A stretch of DNA of 64,000 nt from Ignavibacteriales bacterium. GTDB taxonomy: Bacteria; Bacteroidota; Ignavibacteria; Ignavibacteriales; Ignavibacteriaceae. The stretch is taken from assembly GCA_016709765.1 (NCBI GenBank), contig JADJMD010000008.1:248001-312000 (forward strand), read 5' to 3'. The position numbers and the translations under genes were made by a program. Below, piece by piece: positions 1 to 8,157 of this stretch (its first letter is position 1; every line of letters starts with the position of its first letter). The notes below the pieces were generated by a model. It did not search any database and was not told the origin of the DNA. It saw only the letters and a list, made by a program, of their open reading frames with translations.

Positions 1-286
1 TTAGAAAAGTTGTTAGTAAAACTAAGAGCATAGACATTCCATCTATGCCAACGTGGTAATAAATGTTTAATCCATCAATCCATTGGATTTTATGAATGAA
101 TTGAAAATCTGAATTCGATGAATCAAACTGAAAATAAATTACAAGCGAAAGCAAAAAAGCAATTGTTGAAATTCCAAGTGCGGCATATCTTACATGGTTT
201 GCCTGTTCTTTCTTGATAAATAAAATCAAAAATGAACCGATAAGCGGAATTAAAATTAAATATGTTAACAGTGAATTTTGTTCCAT
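1..286 (-). CDS. nuoM: NADH-quinone oxidoreductase subunit M, N-terminal part
   Basis: Partial gene cut by the left window edge; about 95 codons are visible from an ATG at 286. The product would be the proton-pumping antiporter-like subunit M of complex I in the inner membrane. The visible part has a hydrophobic first helix and reaches the conserved Y-H-V-G-I-D-G-M-S-M segment followed by L-L-V-L-L-T, typical of the NuoM N-terminal region. The start lies one base after the nuoL stop codon, so translation is probably coupled to nuoL. Identification rests on this motif and on the gene order J-K-L-M. nuoN, if present, lies outside the window. Confidence 0.9.
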   Translation of the reverse strand, partial: MEQNSLLTYLILIPLIGSFLILFIKKEQANHVRYAALGISTIAFLLSLVIYFQFDSSNSDFQFIHKIQWIDGLNIYYHVGIDGMSMLLVLLTTFL

Positions 287-287
287 T

Positions 288-2225
288 TTATAAACTTAAA
301 ATTATCCAGAAGAAAGCCGCAACAATTCCAAGCATCATAACTAATGCATAAAATTGAGCCACGCCTGTTTGTAATTTTCTTATGTTGATAGAAATTATAT
401 CAATAAGTTTTGCTGCACCATTTACTACGCCATCAATAATTTTATTGTCTGCTATTTTCCATAAAAATGAACGAGAAGTTTTTAATATTGGATTTACAAA
501 AACAGTGTCATAAGTTTCATCAACAAAGTATTTATTCCAAAGAAGATTGTATAATCCTTTAAACTTTTGTGATGCATTTGATGCGATGCTTGGTTTCTTT
601 AAGTAAACATATCTTGCAAATGCTATCGCACTAATTGCAAACACAACTGAAAGAACCATTAATAAAATTTCTTCAAAGTGCGAGTGCATATTAAATGTTG
701 CAAGTTTTCTATCTGCATCTTTAAATATTGGTGCTAAGAAATTGTGGAATTGATTTCCATGTTCGCCTGAAAATATTTCTGGTATTCCGATGAATCCACC
801 AACAGCGGCAAGAACAGCTAAAACCATTAATGGAATTGTCATTAATGCTGGAGATTCGTGAGGATGTTTATCATGCCCAAATCTCTCTTTACCTTCAAAT
901 GTTAGAATGTAAAGACGAAACATATAAAATGCTGTCATCATCGCTGTGCCGGCACCTAAAATCCAAAAGAATAAATTACCATTGGCATAAGAGTACCAAA
1001 GAATTTCATCTTTGCTAAAAAATCCTGAGAGAGGTGGAATTCCAGAAATAGCAAGAGCAGCAATTAAAAATGTAAAATATGTACGAGGCATATATTTCTT
1101 TAGTCCGCCGTACTTTTGAATATCTTGTTCTTCGTGCATTGCGTGAATTACAGAACCTGCGCCAAGGAATAAAAGAGCTTTGAAAAATGCGTGAGTCATT
1201 ACGTGAAAAATTCCAGCAGAAAATGCTCCCATTCCCATTGCCAAAAACATGTACCCAAGCTGAGAAACAGTTGAGTAAGCTAAAACTTTTTTTATATCAT
1301 TTTGTACGATACCGATTGTGGCTGCAAAGAATGCTGTTAACGCTCCTATGATCGCAACAACCATTAATATATCAGGCGCACTTGCAAATATGATTGAAGT
1401 TCTAGCAACCATATAAACTCCAGCCGTAACCATTGTAGCAGCATGGATAAGTGCTGAAACAGGAGTTGGGCCAGCCATCGCATCCGGCAACCAAACGAAT
1501 AAAGGAATTTGTGCTGATTTTCCAGTTGCTCCGATAAATAAGAAAAGTGCTATAAATCCAAATGTAGCTTCTGAAACATTGAATGAAACTGCGCGTGAAA
1601 AAACTTCGTTAAAATTCAAGCTTCCAAAAGTCATATAGATTAAAAACATTCCAAGTAGAAATCCAAAATCACCTATTCTATTTACTATAAAAGCTTTTTT
1701 ACCAGCATCGGAAGTTGTTGATTTTTCAAATTTTCTATCATACCAAAATCCAATTAACAAATAAGAACAAAGGCCAACGCCTTCCCATCCTAAAAATAAA
1801 AGAACAAAATTATCTGCAAGTATAAGATTCATCATTGCAAAGATGAAAAGATTTAGGTAGGTAAAAAATCTCCAAAAACTTTTATCACCATGCATATAAC
1901 CGATTGAATAAACATGGATAATAAATCCCACTCCTGTTACAATTAAAGCCATTACAAGAGAAAGCTGATCAACTTGATAAGCAAAACTTACATTTAAATT
2001 TCCAACGTGTAACCAGCTAAATAAAGTTACAATTTTTTGCCGCTGATCAACAGGTAAACCAATTGTTTCAAAAAAAGCACCGAGAGCGATTAGAAATGAT
2101 AATCCAATTACACCACTGCCGATAATTCCAATGACTTTTTCATTTTTAATTTTGCTGCCAAAAATTCCATTGATTAAAAATCCAACGAATGGAAGAATAA
2201 CAGTTAAATAAATTAATTCTCTCAT
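288..2225 (-). CDS. nuoL: NADH-quinone oxidoreductase subunit L
   Basis: A 645-residue polytopic membrane protein, the expected size for NuoL, the distal proton-pumping subunit of complex I. Visible hallmarks are F-L-G-W-E-G-V-G-L-C-S-Y-L-L-I-G near residue 145, then G-P-T-P-V-S-A-L-I-H-A-A-T-M near residue 250 and the F-F-K-A-L-L-F-L-G-A-G-S-V segment with the helix-breaking lysine. The C-terminal region has the long amphipathic stretch and a last membrane helix, as in the family. The ATG at 2225 follows nuoK by 24 bases. It is part of a nuoJ-K-L-M minus-strand operon. Confidence 0.97.
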   Translation of the reverse strand: MRELIYLTVILPFVGFLINGIFGSKIKNEKVIGIIGSGVIGLSFLIALGAFFETIGLPVDQRQKIVTLFSWLHVGNLNVSFAYQVDQLSLVMALIVTGVGFIIHVYSIGYMHGDKSFWRFFTYLNLFIFAMMNLILADNFVLLFLGWEGVGLCSYLLIGFWYDRKFEKSTTSDAGKKAFIVNRIGDFGFLLGMFLIYMTFGSLNFNEVFSRAVSFNVSEATFGFIALFLFIGATGKSAQIPLFVWLPDAMAGPTPVSALIHAATMVTAGVYMVARTSIIFASAPDILMVVAIIGALTAFFAATIGIVQNDIKKVLAYSTVSQLGYMFLAMGMGAFSAGIFHVMTHAFFKALLFLGAGSVIHAMHEEQDIQKYGGLKKYMPRTYFTFLIAALAISGIPPLSGFFSKDEILWYSYANGNLFFWILGAGTAMMTAFYMFRLYILTFEGKERFGHDKHPHESPALMTIPLMVLAVLAAVGGFIGIPEIFSGEHGNQFHNFLAPIFKDADRKLATFNMHSHFEEILLMVLSVVFAISAIAFARYVYLKKPSIASNASQKFKGLYNLLWNKYFVDETYDTVFVNPILKTSRSFLWKIADNKIIDGVVNGAAKLIDIISINIRKLQTGVAQFYALVMMLGIVAAFFWIILSL

Positions 2226-2249
2226 ACTATTATAATTATGCTCAGATTT

Positions 2250-2555
2250 TTACCATTTAAGAATATTTATTTCATCGATATTAAGAGTAAGCTTGTTACG
2301 GAAGATTGCTAAAATAATTGCAAGCCCTACAGCAGCTTCTGCAGCCGCAACTGTCATTACAAAGAAAACAAATAGCTGTCCAATTGAATTACCGAGATAA
2401 GATGAAAATGTCACTAACGTTAGGTTTGCAGAGTTTAACATTAATTCGATACTCATAAAAACAATGATTGCATTTCTTCTTGTAAGCACGCCGGCAACCC
2501 CGACTATAAACATAAATGCACTTAGGATTAAATAATATTCAATTGTGATATTCAT
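2250..2555 (-). CDS. nuoK: NADH-quinone oxidoreductase subunit K
   Basis: A 101-residue protein with three predicted membrane helices, the standard length of NuoK (MnhC/MrpC-like) in complex I. The two conserved membrane glutamates are visible in S-I-E-L-M-L-N-S-A-N in helix 2 and in V-A-A-A-E-A-A-V-G-L-A in helix 3; in the family they form part of the proton translocation path. It is located between nuoJ and nuoL with short spacers, consistent with one transcript. Confidence 0.96.
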   Translation of the reverse strand: MNITIEYYLILSAFMFIVGVAGVLTRRNAIIVFMSIELMLNSANLTLVTFSSYLGNSIGQLFVFFVMTVAAAEAAVGLAIILAIFRNKLTLNIDEINILKW

Positions 2556-2570
2556 AATTTGATGACTTTT

Positions 2571-3086
2571 TTACTCAAACTTCTTTTTAGCTAAAACTAA
2601 AGCACCAATTGTTGCCGCTAATAATAAAAACCCTGCTGCTTCAAATGGAACTACATAATTCGTAAATAACTCTCTGCCAATAGCTTCAATTGTTCCGGCT
2701 TCTATACTTTTTGCTAAATTTTTTGAAATATATTGTGATGGACGAGCAAAGAAAATCATATAAGCAAGTTGCACAAATACAACACCCGCAATAAACATCG
2801 CAAAGATTTTAGTTTTTGAATTTGCTTGTAAAAACTTCTGTTCATTTTCAGGTCGTAACAACATCAAAACAAAAAGGAATAAAACCATTATTGCACCAGC
2901 GTATACGATAACTTGTGTTACAGCAATAAATTGAGCGTTTAATGTAAGATACAATCCTGCAAGAGATGCAAAGTTTAGCACAAGAAATAATGCCGCAATA
3001 ACTGGATTACTTCTTGTTATCATTATCACAGCAGTAACTGCAGCAACGATACCAAAAACAAAAAATAAAATTATGTCTAAACTCAT
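2571..3086 (-). CDS. nuoJ: NADH-quinone oxidoreductase subunit J
   Basis: A 171-residue protein with five predicted helices matching NuoJ of complex I. The conserved V-Y-A-G-A-I-M-V-L-F-L-F-V motif (pi-bulge helix 3 region) is present near residue 60. It is the first nuo gene of this cluster; the gene upstream is asnS, not nuoI, so the operon holding the peripheral-arm subunits must lie elsewhere. An imperfect inverted repeat at 3108-3128 lies between asnS and nuoJ. Confidence 0.95.
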   Translation of the reverse strand: MSLDIILFFVFGIVAAVTAVIMITRSNPVIAALFLVLNFASLAGLYLTLNAQFIAVTQVIVYAGAIMVLFLFVLMLLRPENEQKFLQANSKTKIFAMFIAGVVFVQLAYMIFFARPSQYISKNLAKSIEAGTIEAIGRELFTNYVVPFEAAGFLLLAATIGALVLAKKKFE

Positions 3087-3107
3087 TTAAAAATTTTTCT
3101 GATTAAT

Positions 3108-3128
3108 TGTACACTATAAAATAGTACA
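3108..3128. repeat. small imperfect inverted repeat between asnS and nuoJ
   Basis: TGTAC-AC-TAT, an AAA loop and ATA-GTACA form a short hairpin with a two-base bulge in the 52-base gap between the asnS stop and the nuoJ start. It has no clear U-tract on the minus strand, so a terminator role is doubtful; a regulator site or weak RNA structure is possible. Confidence 0.35.
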
Positions 3129-3138
3129 TTATTAATTG

Positions 3139-4434
3139 CTATGGAGTATTACGATAAATCATTCTAGGAAAAGGAATTGCTTCACGCAAATGGTCTAATC
3201 CACAAATCCAGCTAACAGTTCTTTCTAATCCTAATCCAAAACCTGCATGTGGAACAGAACCATATCTTCTTAAATCCAAATACCATTCAAATGCACTTTG
3301 TGGAAGATTGTGTTCTTTTATTCTTTCTAAAAGAAAATCAAGATTATCTTCTCTCTGGCTGCCGCCGATAATTTCACCATAACCTTCTGGTGCAAGAACA
3401 TCCACAGCAAGAGCATACTTTGGATTTTTAGGGTCACGTTTCATATAAAATGCTTTTACTTCGGCTGGATAATGATGAACCATAATAGGTCTATCATACT
3501 GTTCAGATACAATTGTTTCATCCGTTCCGCCTAGATCATTTCCCCATTGAAAATCAATTCCGTTCTTTCTTAAAATTTCAACTGCTTCATCATAGTGTAC
3601 TCGTGGAAAAGGTCTTTTGACGTTTTGAAGCTTTGTTGTATCTCGTTCAAGAACTTTTAATTCTTCTGTCATATCAGTCAATACGGTTTGAACAATGTAC
3701 TCTAAAAATTCTTCTGCCAAATCCATATCATCGTTTAAATCATTAAACGCAACTTCAGGTTCAACCATCCAAAATTCTGTTAAGTGTCTTCTTGTTTTAG
3801 ATTTTTCTGCCCGAAAAGTTGGACCGAATGTATAAACTTTCCCAAGCGCCATTGCTCCGGCTTCTGCGTAAAGTTGACCTGACTGGGTCAAATAAGCATT
3901 GCCTAAGTCAAAATAAGGAGTTTCAAAAAGTGTAGATGTTCCTTCAACTGCATTGGGAGTAAGAATTGGCGGATCCATTAATGTAAAACCGCGTTCATCA
4001 AAAAAATCTCTTATAGCTTTCACAACACGATGGCGAATTTTCATTATTGCAACTTGCCGGCTTGATCGCAACCACAAATGTCTATTATCAAGTAAAAATT
4101 CAATTCCATGTTCTTTTGGAGTGATTGGGTAATCATGAGCCTCAGAAATAACTTTTAAATCAGTCGCATCAAGCTCGTATCCACCCGGTGCACGTGGTTC
4201 TTCTTTAACTTTTCCAGTAACTTCAATTGAAGATTCCTGACCAATCTTATCAGCTTTATCAAAAACTTCTTCGGTCAAATTACCTTTAAAGTAAACGCAT
4301 TGCAGATAACCAGAACCATCACGAAGGATGATAAATTTTATTTTGCCGCTTGAACGTTTGTTGAAAAGCCATCCTCGGAGAGTAACTTCTTGCCCTACGA
4401 ATTTACCAAGATCACTTATTGTAATTTTCTGCAT
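3139..4434 (-). CDS. asnS: asparaginyl-tRNA synthetase
   Basis: A class IIb aminoacyl-tRNA synthetase that charges tRNA-Asn. From the N terminus it has an OB-fold anticodon-binding domain (V-T-L-R-G-W-L-F-N-K-R near residue 17), class II motif 2 (F-R-A-E-K-S-K-T-R-R-H-L-T-E-F) and motif 3 (G-F-G-L-G-L-E-R-T-V) at the C terminus. From the ATG at 4434 the product is 431 residues, usual for AsnRS. The frame is open upstream to 4497, but that extension overlaps a strong promoter match at 4467-4497 and has no OB-fold homology, so 4434 is preferred. Confidence 0.96.
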   Translation of the reverse strand: MQKITISDLGKFVGQEVTLRGWLFNKRSSGKIKFIILRDGSGYLQCVYFKGNLTEEVFDKADKIGQESSIEVTGKVKEEPRAPGGYELDATDLKVISEAHDYPITPKEHGIEFLLDNRHLWLRSSRQVAIMKIRHRVVKAIRDFFDERGFTLMDPPILTPNAVEGTSTLFETPYFDLGNAYLTQSGQLYAEAGAMALGKVYTFGPTFRAEKSKTRRHLTEFWMVEPEVAFNDLNDDMDLAEEFLEYIVQTVLTDMTEELKVLERDTTKLQNVKRPFPRVHYDEAVEILRKNGIDFQWGNDLGGTDETIVSEQYDRPIMVHHYPAEVKAFYMKRDPKNPKYALAVDVLAPEGYGEIIGGSQREDNLDFLLERIKEHNLPQSAFEWYLDLRRYGSVPHAGFGLGLERTVSWICGLDHLREAIPFPRMIYRNTP

Positions 4435-4466
4435 TAAATCTGATATTTTCTTCAAAAAATGATTGC

Positions 4467-4497
4467 CAAATATAAAGAGTGGGTGCAAAAAAACCAA
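4467..4497 (-). promoter_or_regulatory. asnS promoter, TTG-N20-TATATTTG
   Basis: Read on the minus strand, TTG (4497-4495), exactly 20 bases, then TATATTTG (4474-4467). This is the Bacteroidota -33/-7 consensus. The predicted transcript starts about 30 bases before the ATG at 4434. The same architecture recurs at four other sites in this window. Confidence 0.7.
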
Positions 4498-4605
4498 TCA
4501 ATGGTAACTATTCATTATTTAATTATTACTAGATTTTTGTAAAATTCTATACGAAGAATTGATATTATGAATTTTGTTGAACAAAACTCGATATGACAAC
4601 TACTA

Positions 4606-5253
4606 TTAAATTGACAAATAAGACTTAAGTTCACCTAATTGTTCCAAAACCAAATTTGAATTCACCATCAACTTTTCTTTTACTTGATGTCCATTTGCAA
4701 TTAAGATACATTTCACTCCCATTGCCTCAGCAACTTCTGCATCATGTAAAGTATCGCCTATAAACAAAACTTCATTTTTGTTTACATCTAGTTCTTCAAT
4801 AAGTTTTAATCCAAGATGTGTTTTACTGCCCGCGTAAATGTTATCAAGACCAACTATGTTATCAAAATACTGTGTAAGATTATAATGGTCTAAAATGCTT
4901 ACCAAATTATTGTGCAAATAAGCAGAAAGCACAGATTGCTTTATCCCTTTTTTGTGAATTACTGATAATACTTCAATAGCATTTTCGTGTAAGTTACAAG
5001 TGAGTTTTTTAGATTCATATTCATCGATAAAATCTTTACCAAGAACTTCAAAAGAAGTTTTTGAAAAATCTAAACCGGCAGCTGTGTAATAATCCTGAAC
5101 AGGAAAAGTAAAAATCCCTTGATACTTTTTAAATGATAGCTGAGGTAAATTATTATCAACAAGAATTCTATTAATAATTTTTCTACAAAAATCTACATCG
5201 TTTAATAAAGTTCCGTTCCAATCCCAGATAATGTGTTTATAATTATTTATCAA
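4606..5253 (-). CDS. HAD-family hydrolase, phosphoglycolate-phosphatase-like
   Basis: A 215-residue soluble haloacid-dehalogenase-type phosphatase. Motif I is I-W-D-W-N-G-T at residues 9-15 with nucleophile D11; the usual second aspartate is N13, a variant found in a HAD subgroup. Motif II serine is in V-L-S-A-Y near residue 110, and motif IV is F-I-G-D-T-L-H-D-A-E near residue 165. The alpha-helical cap between motifs I and II resembles subfamily IA (Gph-like). The substrate is unknown. The start overlaps the end of the upstream Nudix gene by 11 bases, so the two are co-translated. Confidence 0.85.
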   Translation of the reverse strand: MINNYKHIIWDWNGTLLNDVDFCRKIINRILVDNNLPQLSFKKYQGIFTFPVQDYYTAAGLDFSKTSFEVLGKDFIDEYESKKLTCNLHENAIEVLSVIHKKGIKQSVLSAYLHNNLVSILDHYNLTQYFDNIVGLDNIYAGSKTHLGLKLIEELDVNKNEVLFIGDTLHDAEVAEAMGVKCILIANGHQVKEKLMVNSNLVLEQLGELKSYLSI

Positions 5254-5911
5254 TTTCTTCTTTCAGTTTTTGTGATAATTCAAAAATAAGTTCGGCTGTA
5301 ATTCCCCAAATAATTTCTTGGTTTGTTTTATAAACTAAAACTCTGTGTTTCCCCCGCTTCCAAGGAATGGAATACTGTTCCGGCAAACCTAATTTTTTAA
5401 CAGGAAAATGGTCAATCCTTTGTCCGGTTTCATCTATTGTAAAAGGATGAATTTCTATATTAGTATGATATTCATCAGGATCGTTCTCCATAAAATATTT
5501 TAATGGGATTAAAAATATTCGCTCAACTTCTTTTTTATCAATCTCTAATTCATCTAAAGATTTTAAGTTTAAAATTCCAATGTAAGCCTCAACAATTACA
5601 GCCATTGGTGCAATTAGAGTTCCGAGTTTTCCAAGAACAGTAATTTGTTGTTCATCAATTCCAAGTTCTTCGCAAGTTTCTCTAACCGCGGCAGAAAGAA
5701 AATCTTTATCTTTTTTAGATTCAAAATGTCCCCCCGGAAAACTAACTTCGCCAGGCTGTCTAACAGTTTGTGATCGCTTTTGGAATAAAACAAATTCACA
5801 TCCTTCAACCACTACCATGGGTATCAGCACGGCGGAGTTTAAATATTTTTCTCTTCCAACTATTGGGCAATCCGATGTAACTATATCTTTTAATCTATTT
5901 ATGTAATCCAT
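5243..5911 (-). CDS. Nudix hydrolase, CoA-pyrophosphatase (NudL)-like
   Basis: A 222-residue Nudix protein. The Nudix box ends in A-V-R-E-T-C-E-E-L-G-I, and upstream lies L-F-Q-K-R-S...V-S-F-P-G-G-H, the UPF0035-type extension of CoA-diphosphatases that split CoA into phosphopantetheine and 3',5'-ADP. The first Nudix glutamate position is not canonical, as in other NudL-type proteins. A TATATTTG -7 element is on the minus strand at 5951-5944 without a good -33 TTG. The gene leads a two-gene operon with the HAD phosphatase. Exact substrate is inferred from the family. Confidence 0.82.
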   Translation of the reverse strand: MDYINRLKDIVTSDCPIVGREKYLNSAVLIPMVVVEGCEFVLFQKRSQTVRQPGEVSFPGGHFESKKDKDFLSAAVRETCEELGIDEQQITVLGKLGTLIAPMAVIVEAYIGILNLKSLDELEIDKKEVERIFLIPLKYFMENDPDEYHTNIEIHPFTIDETGQRIDHFPVKKLGLPEQYSIPWKRGKHRVLVYKTNQEIIWGITAELIFELSQKLKEEIDK

Positions 5912-6035
5912 TAAACTTTCTATATAATTTGTGATGAATAACTCAAATATAAATAACTTAAATGGATTGCTTCTTTACTGCATTGAATAAATTGTATTTA
6001 GTTGTTATTGTTATTTGCAAATAAAAAAGGGATGT

Positions 6036-6737
6036 ATGAAAAATTTACTTTTTTCGATAATAACCGCATTAACAATGATAATTAATTACCATACTATTCA
6101 TGCTCAAACTAGTAGCAACTTAAATATTGTTGATATAAGTATCGATAAAACTTTCGGGAAAGAGTATTTTCCAACTAATTTTAAAAATAAGTTAATATAT
6201 GAATCAACTTTTGGTGATCTTGAATTGAAGGTAACAAAAGAAAAAGATAATTATATATTTGGTTACGATTCGGATAAATTCAAATATAAGCAAAAACTTT
6301 TTGTTGATGATAAAGGTCTATTTGTTAATGAAACTTATCAAAAAATTAAATTACTTTTATTTATCACGAAAGAAGGTAATTACGTTTACGATAAACCTCT
6401 TTTAAGAATTCCGTTTCCAATAACAATTGGTCAGGAGTGGAGCTGGGACGGAAAGGAATTTATAAATGGTGAAACTCATACAGTAAAACTAAAAGGGAAA
6501 GCAGCTAAGATTGAAACTATTACAACTCCAGCCGGAAAATTTGAAACTTTAAAAGTAGAATCAACTTTGGAAACTTCAGAGGGATCAAAAAATCTTTTGA
6601 CTGAGTGGTATGCAAAGGGTCTAGGCATGGTAAAAATGCAAGTGATAATTGAAGGCGGCGGAATGTTAGGTTTTGCTCGTGATGTTTTGGGTTACGGAAC
6701 TATATTATTTGAATTGAAGGAAATTAGAAATAATTGA
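6036..6737 (+). CDS. secreted protein of unknown function
   Basis: A 233-residue protein with a clear signal peptide (M-K-N-L-L-F-S-I-I then a hydrophobic core ending A-Q near residue 24). The mature part is beta-rich: repeated short alternating hydrophobic strands, T-P-A-G-K-F-E-T-L-K-V-E near residue 170 and an E-W-Y-A-K-G-L-G-M-V-K segment near residue 200, a pattern seen in exported lipoprotein-like proteins of this phylum. I do not recognise a catalytic motif. The ATG at 6036 is preferred over an upstream TTG at 6015 because AAGGGA precedes it and it gives the signal peptide directly. Confidence 0.75.
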   Translation: MKNLLFSIITALTMIINYHTIHAQTSSNLNIVDISIDKTFGKEYFPTNFKNKLIYESTFGDLELKVTKEKDNYIFGYDSDKFKYKQKLFVDDKGLFVNETYQKIKLLLFITKEGNYVYDKPLLRIPFPITIGQEWSWDGKEFINGETHTVKLKGKAAKIETITTPAGKFETLKVESTLETSEGSKNLLTEWYAKGLGMVKMQVIIEGGGMLGFARDVLGYGTILFELKEIRNN

Positions 6738-7171
6738 AAATAGAATTAAGTAATCTCAAATTTCTAAAATTATAAACTTGAGTAATCAATAAAACATATG
6801 ATTTAATTTCAGTTTTTTTCTTAGCCAATCAAAAATTCTAGGTTGATTGCAAATTAAAAATTTATGCAGAATGGAGGCAAAATCAGGTGTTCTTAGAAAT
6901 CCATACGACTTATGTGGATTTCTGATATCAGCAATTATAAATATCGGCTCAAATTTTATTTAGATATTAAAAGGTTGTCTGAAGCCGATTTTAAATAATT
7001 AATTCTATAAAAAATATTTATGATCACATTAAAAGTAACTAAATAGTCTGTCAGAAGTATAAAATAGAAAAAGTGGCAATCTTTGATATTCGATCTGATT
7101 AACTGTTTAAGTATTGGCTTTTTAAAATGAGAACTGCCGAAGCACAAAAATGAATTCGAACATTTGGAAAT
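6738..7171. other. intergenic stretch without a supported gene
   Basis: AT-rich sequence between the secreted-protein gene and the tRNA terminator. The only structure I see is an inverted repeat at 6895-6923. A 63-codon open frame on the minus strand at 6956-7147 has no ribosome-binding site or family resemblance and is not called. Confidence 0.6.
6895..6923. repeat. inverted repeat AGAAATCCA...TGGATTTCT
   Basis: Two arms, AGAAATCCATA and TATGTGGATTTCT, pair with a small bulge around a CGACT loop. It is about 160 bases after the secreted-protein gene. No U-tract follows on either strand, so it is not a convincing terminator. Confidence 0.5.
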
Positions 7172-7205
7172 AAAAAAACCTCAAAACCGAATGATTTCGA
7201 GGTTT
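7172..7205 (-). terminator. rho-independent terminator of the CAU tRNA
   Basis: On the minus strand AAACCTCGAAA pairs with TTTTGAGGTTT, followed directly by a run of T. It sits 5 bases after the tRNA 3' end. Confidence 0.85.
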
Positions 7206-7209
7206 AATG

Positions 7210-7283
7210 TGGGCCCAGATGGACTTGAACCACCGACCCTCTGATTATGAGTCAGATGCTCTAACCAACTGAGCTATGAGCCC
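7210..7283 (-). tRNA. tRNA with CAU anticodon (elongator Met or lysidine-modified Ile2)
   Basis: A 74-base cloverleaf on the minus strand: acceptor GGGCTCA/TGGGCCC with discriminator A, D-arm A-GCTC-AGTTGGTTA-GAGC, anticodon loop CTCATAA and T-loop GGTTCAAGTCC. CCA is not encoded. The CAU anticodon fits either elongator tRNA-Met or the tRNA-Ile read as AUA after lysidine modification; the stem around GACTCATAATC resembles Ile2 genes but sequence alone does not settle it. It is not initiator tRNA, since G1-C72 is paired and the anticodon stem lacks three G-C pairs. Confidence 0.93.
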
Positions 7284-7297
7284 AAATTTTAAGCGCT

Positions 7298-7328
7298 CAA
7301 AAATAGTATTTAATCTTACTTAAATCAA
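7298..7328 (-). promoter_or_regulatory. tRNA(CAU) promoter, TTG-N20-TATTTTTG
   Basis: On the minus strand TTG (7328-7326), 20 bases, TATTTTTG (7305-7298). The tRNA 5' end is 14 bases downstream, a natural distance for a tRNA leader. Confidence 0.7.
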
Positions 7329-7359
7329 GAAATTAAAACTTCTCACCTATAAAATTCTT

Positions 7360-8145
7360 TTACCTTCTATTTGTTAAAAGTGCAAAGCCCAAAAAATGAT
7401 TATTAACTTAATATAAAGATCAATTTTAGGTCTCAGCCAGTCTTTAAATAATTCAGAAAGATTTTCAAGTTCCGCAGCTCAATCAATATTAATTTGGCAC
7501 CTATTTTAATTACTCAGTTTTTCGATTCCAGTACTACCTGGCCCATGCAATAGAGAAACAATACTCCCATTAAAATGATCAATAAATCTAGTACTGGTTT
7601 CAACCACAAAAAGCAATAATCTCCCCCAAGAATAACAGGAATTATTTTTAATTCTTTTAAAAATCTAAAGTAGTTTTTATTCAGATATTTTGGATTGCTG
7701 ATTTCAATACCAATTGGAATATTCGAATAGGCTCTTTGATGCCATTTTATTTTTGTTCAGATATTCAAATTGAAATATCAAACAACCAACCTGATTTTGT
7801 AAAGGTTTTATCGACTCAAGAAATTGATTAAATAAATCAATGGATAGGAAATGTGGATTTTTTATTAATCTTTCAGTTTTATTTTTTTAAAATGAGTAAG
7901 TGTAATTGAATTCGATACTTTTACGGTAAATAAAAAATCTTTAAGAACAGAATTTTTAGAATCTGTAACAATTTTTTTGAGGTAAGATCACTTTAGATGG
8001 AACAAAGAGGGACAAAAACTATTGATTAATTTCAACAGTATTAAAATGATTTGAATATTCGGCAAGATAATTGATATTTTATAACTCAGGATAGATAATT
8101 CCTTTCCAAGAATCATATTTCCAACACCAAGTTCAAATTCTAAGA
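7360..8145 (-). pseudogene. decayed DUF72 (YecE-like) gene
   Basis: No long frame survives, but conceptual translation of the minus strand in shifting frames gives DUF72 landmarks in the correct order. Near 8060-8140: T-W-C-W-K-Y-D-S-W-K-G then N-Y-L-A-E-Y-S and N-T-V-E-I-N, interrupted by stops. At 7738-7875: an open stretch with K-N-P-H-F-L-S and L-I-F-Q-F-E-Y-L-N-K. Near 7680-7735: P-I-G-I-E-I-S-N-P-K-Y-L. Near 7540: L-H-G-P-G-S-T-G-I-E-K. At 7360-7405: V-N-N-H-F-L-G-F-A ending in a stop. Several in-frame stops and frameshifts separate these pieces, so it is a pseudogene of near full length. The C-terminal stop is probably the original one. Confidence 0.85.
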
Positions 8146-8157
8146 GAGCGCAATTCT

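Noticed and set aside
4435..4497. 21-codon N-terminal extension of asnS
   Set aside because: Overlaps the -33/-7 promoter match and adds residues absent from AsnRS proteins.
5944..5951. TATATTTG (minus) upstream of the Nudix gene as a full promoter
   Set aside because: The -33 TTG is missing at the 20-base distance seen in the other sites.
6956..7147. 63-codon minus-strand open frame
   Set aside because: No ribosome-binding site, no recognisable family, and it lies in AT-rich DNA where such frames arise by chance.
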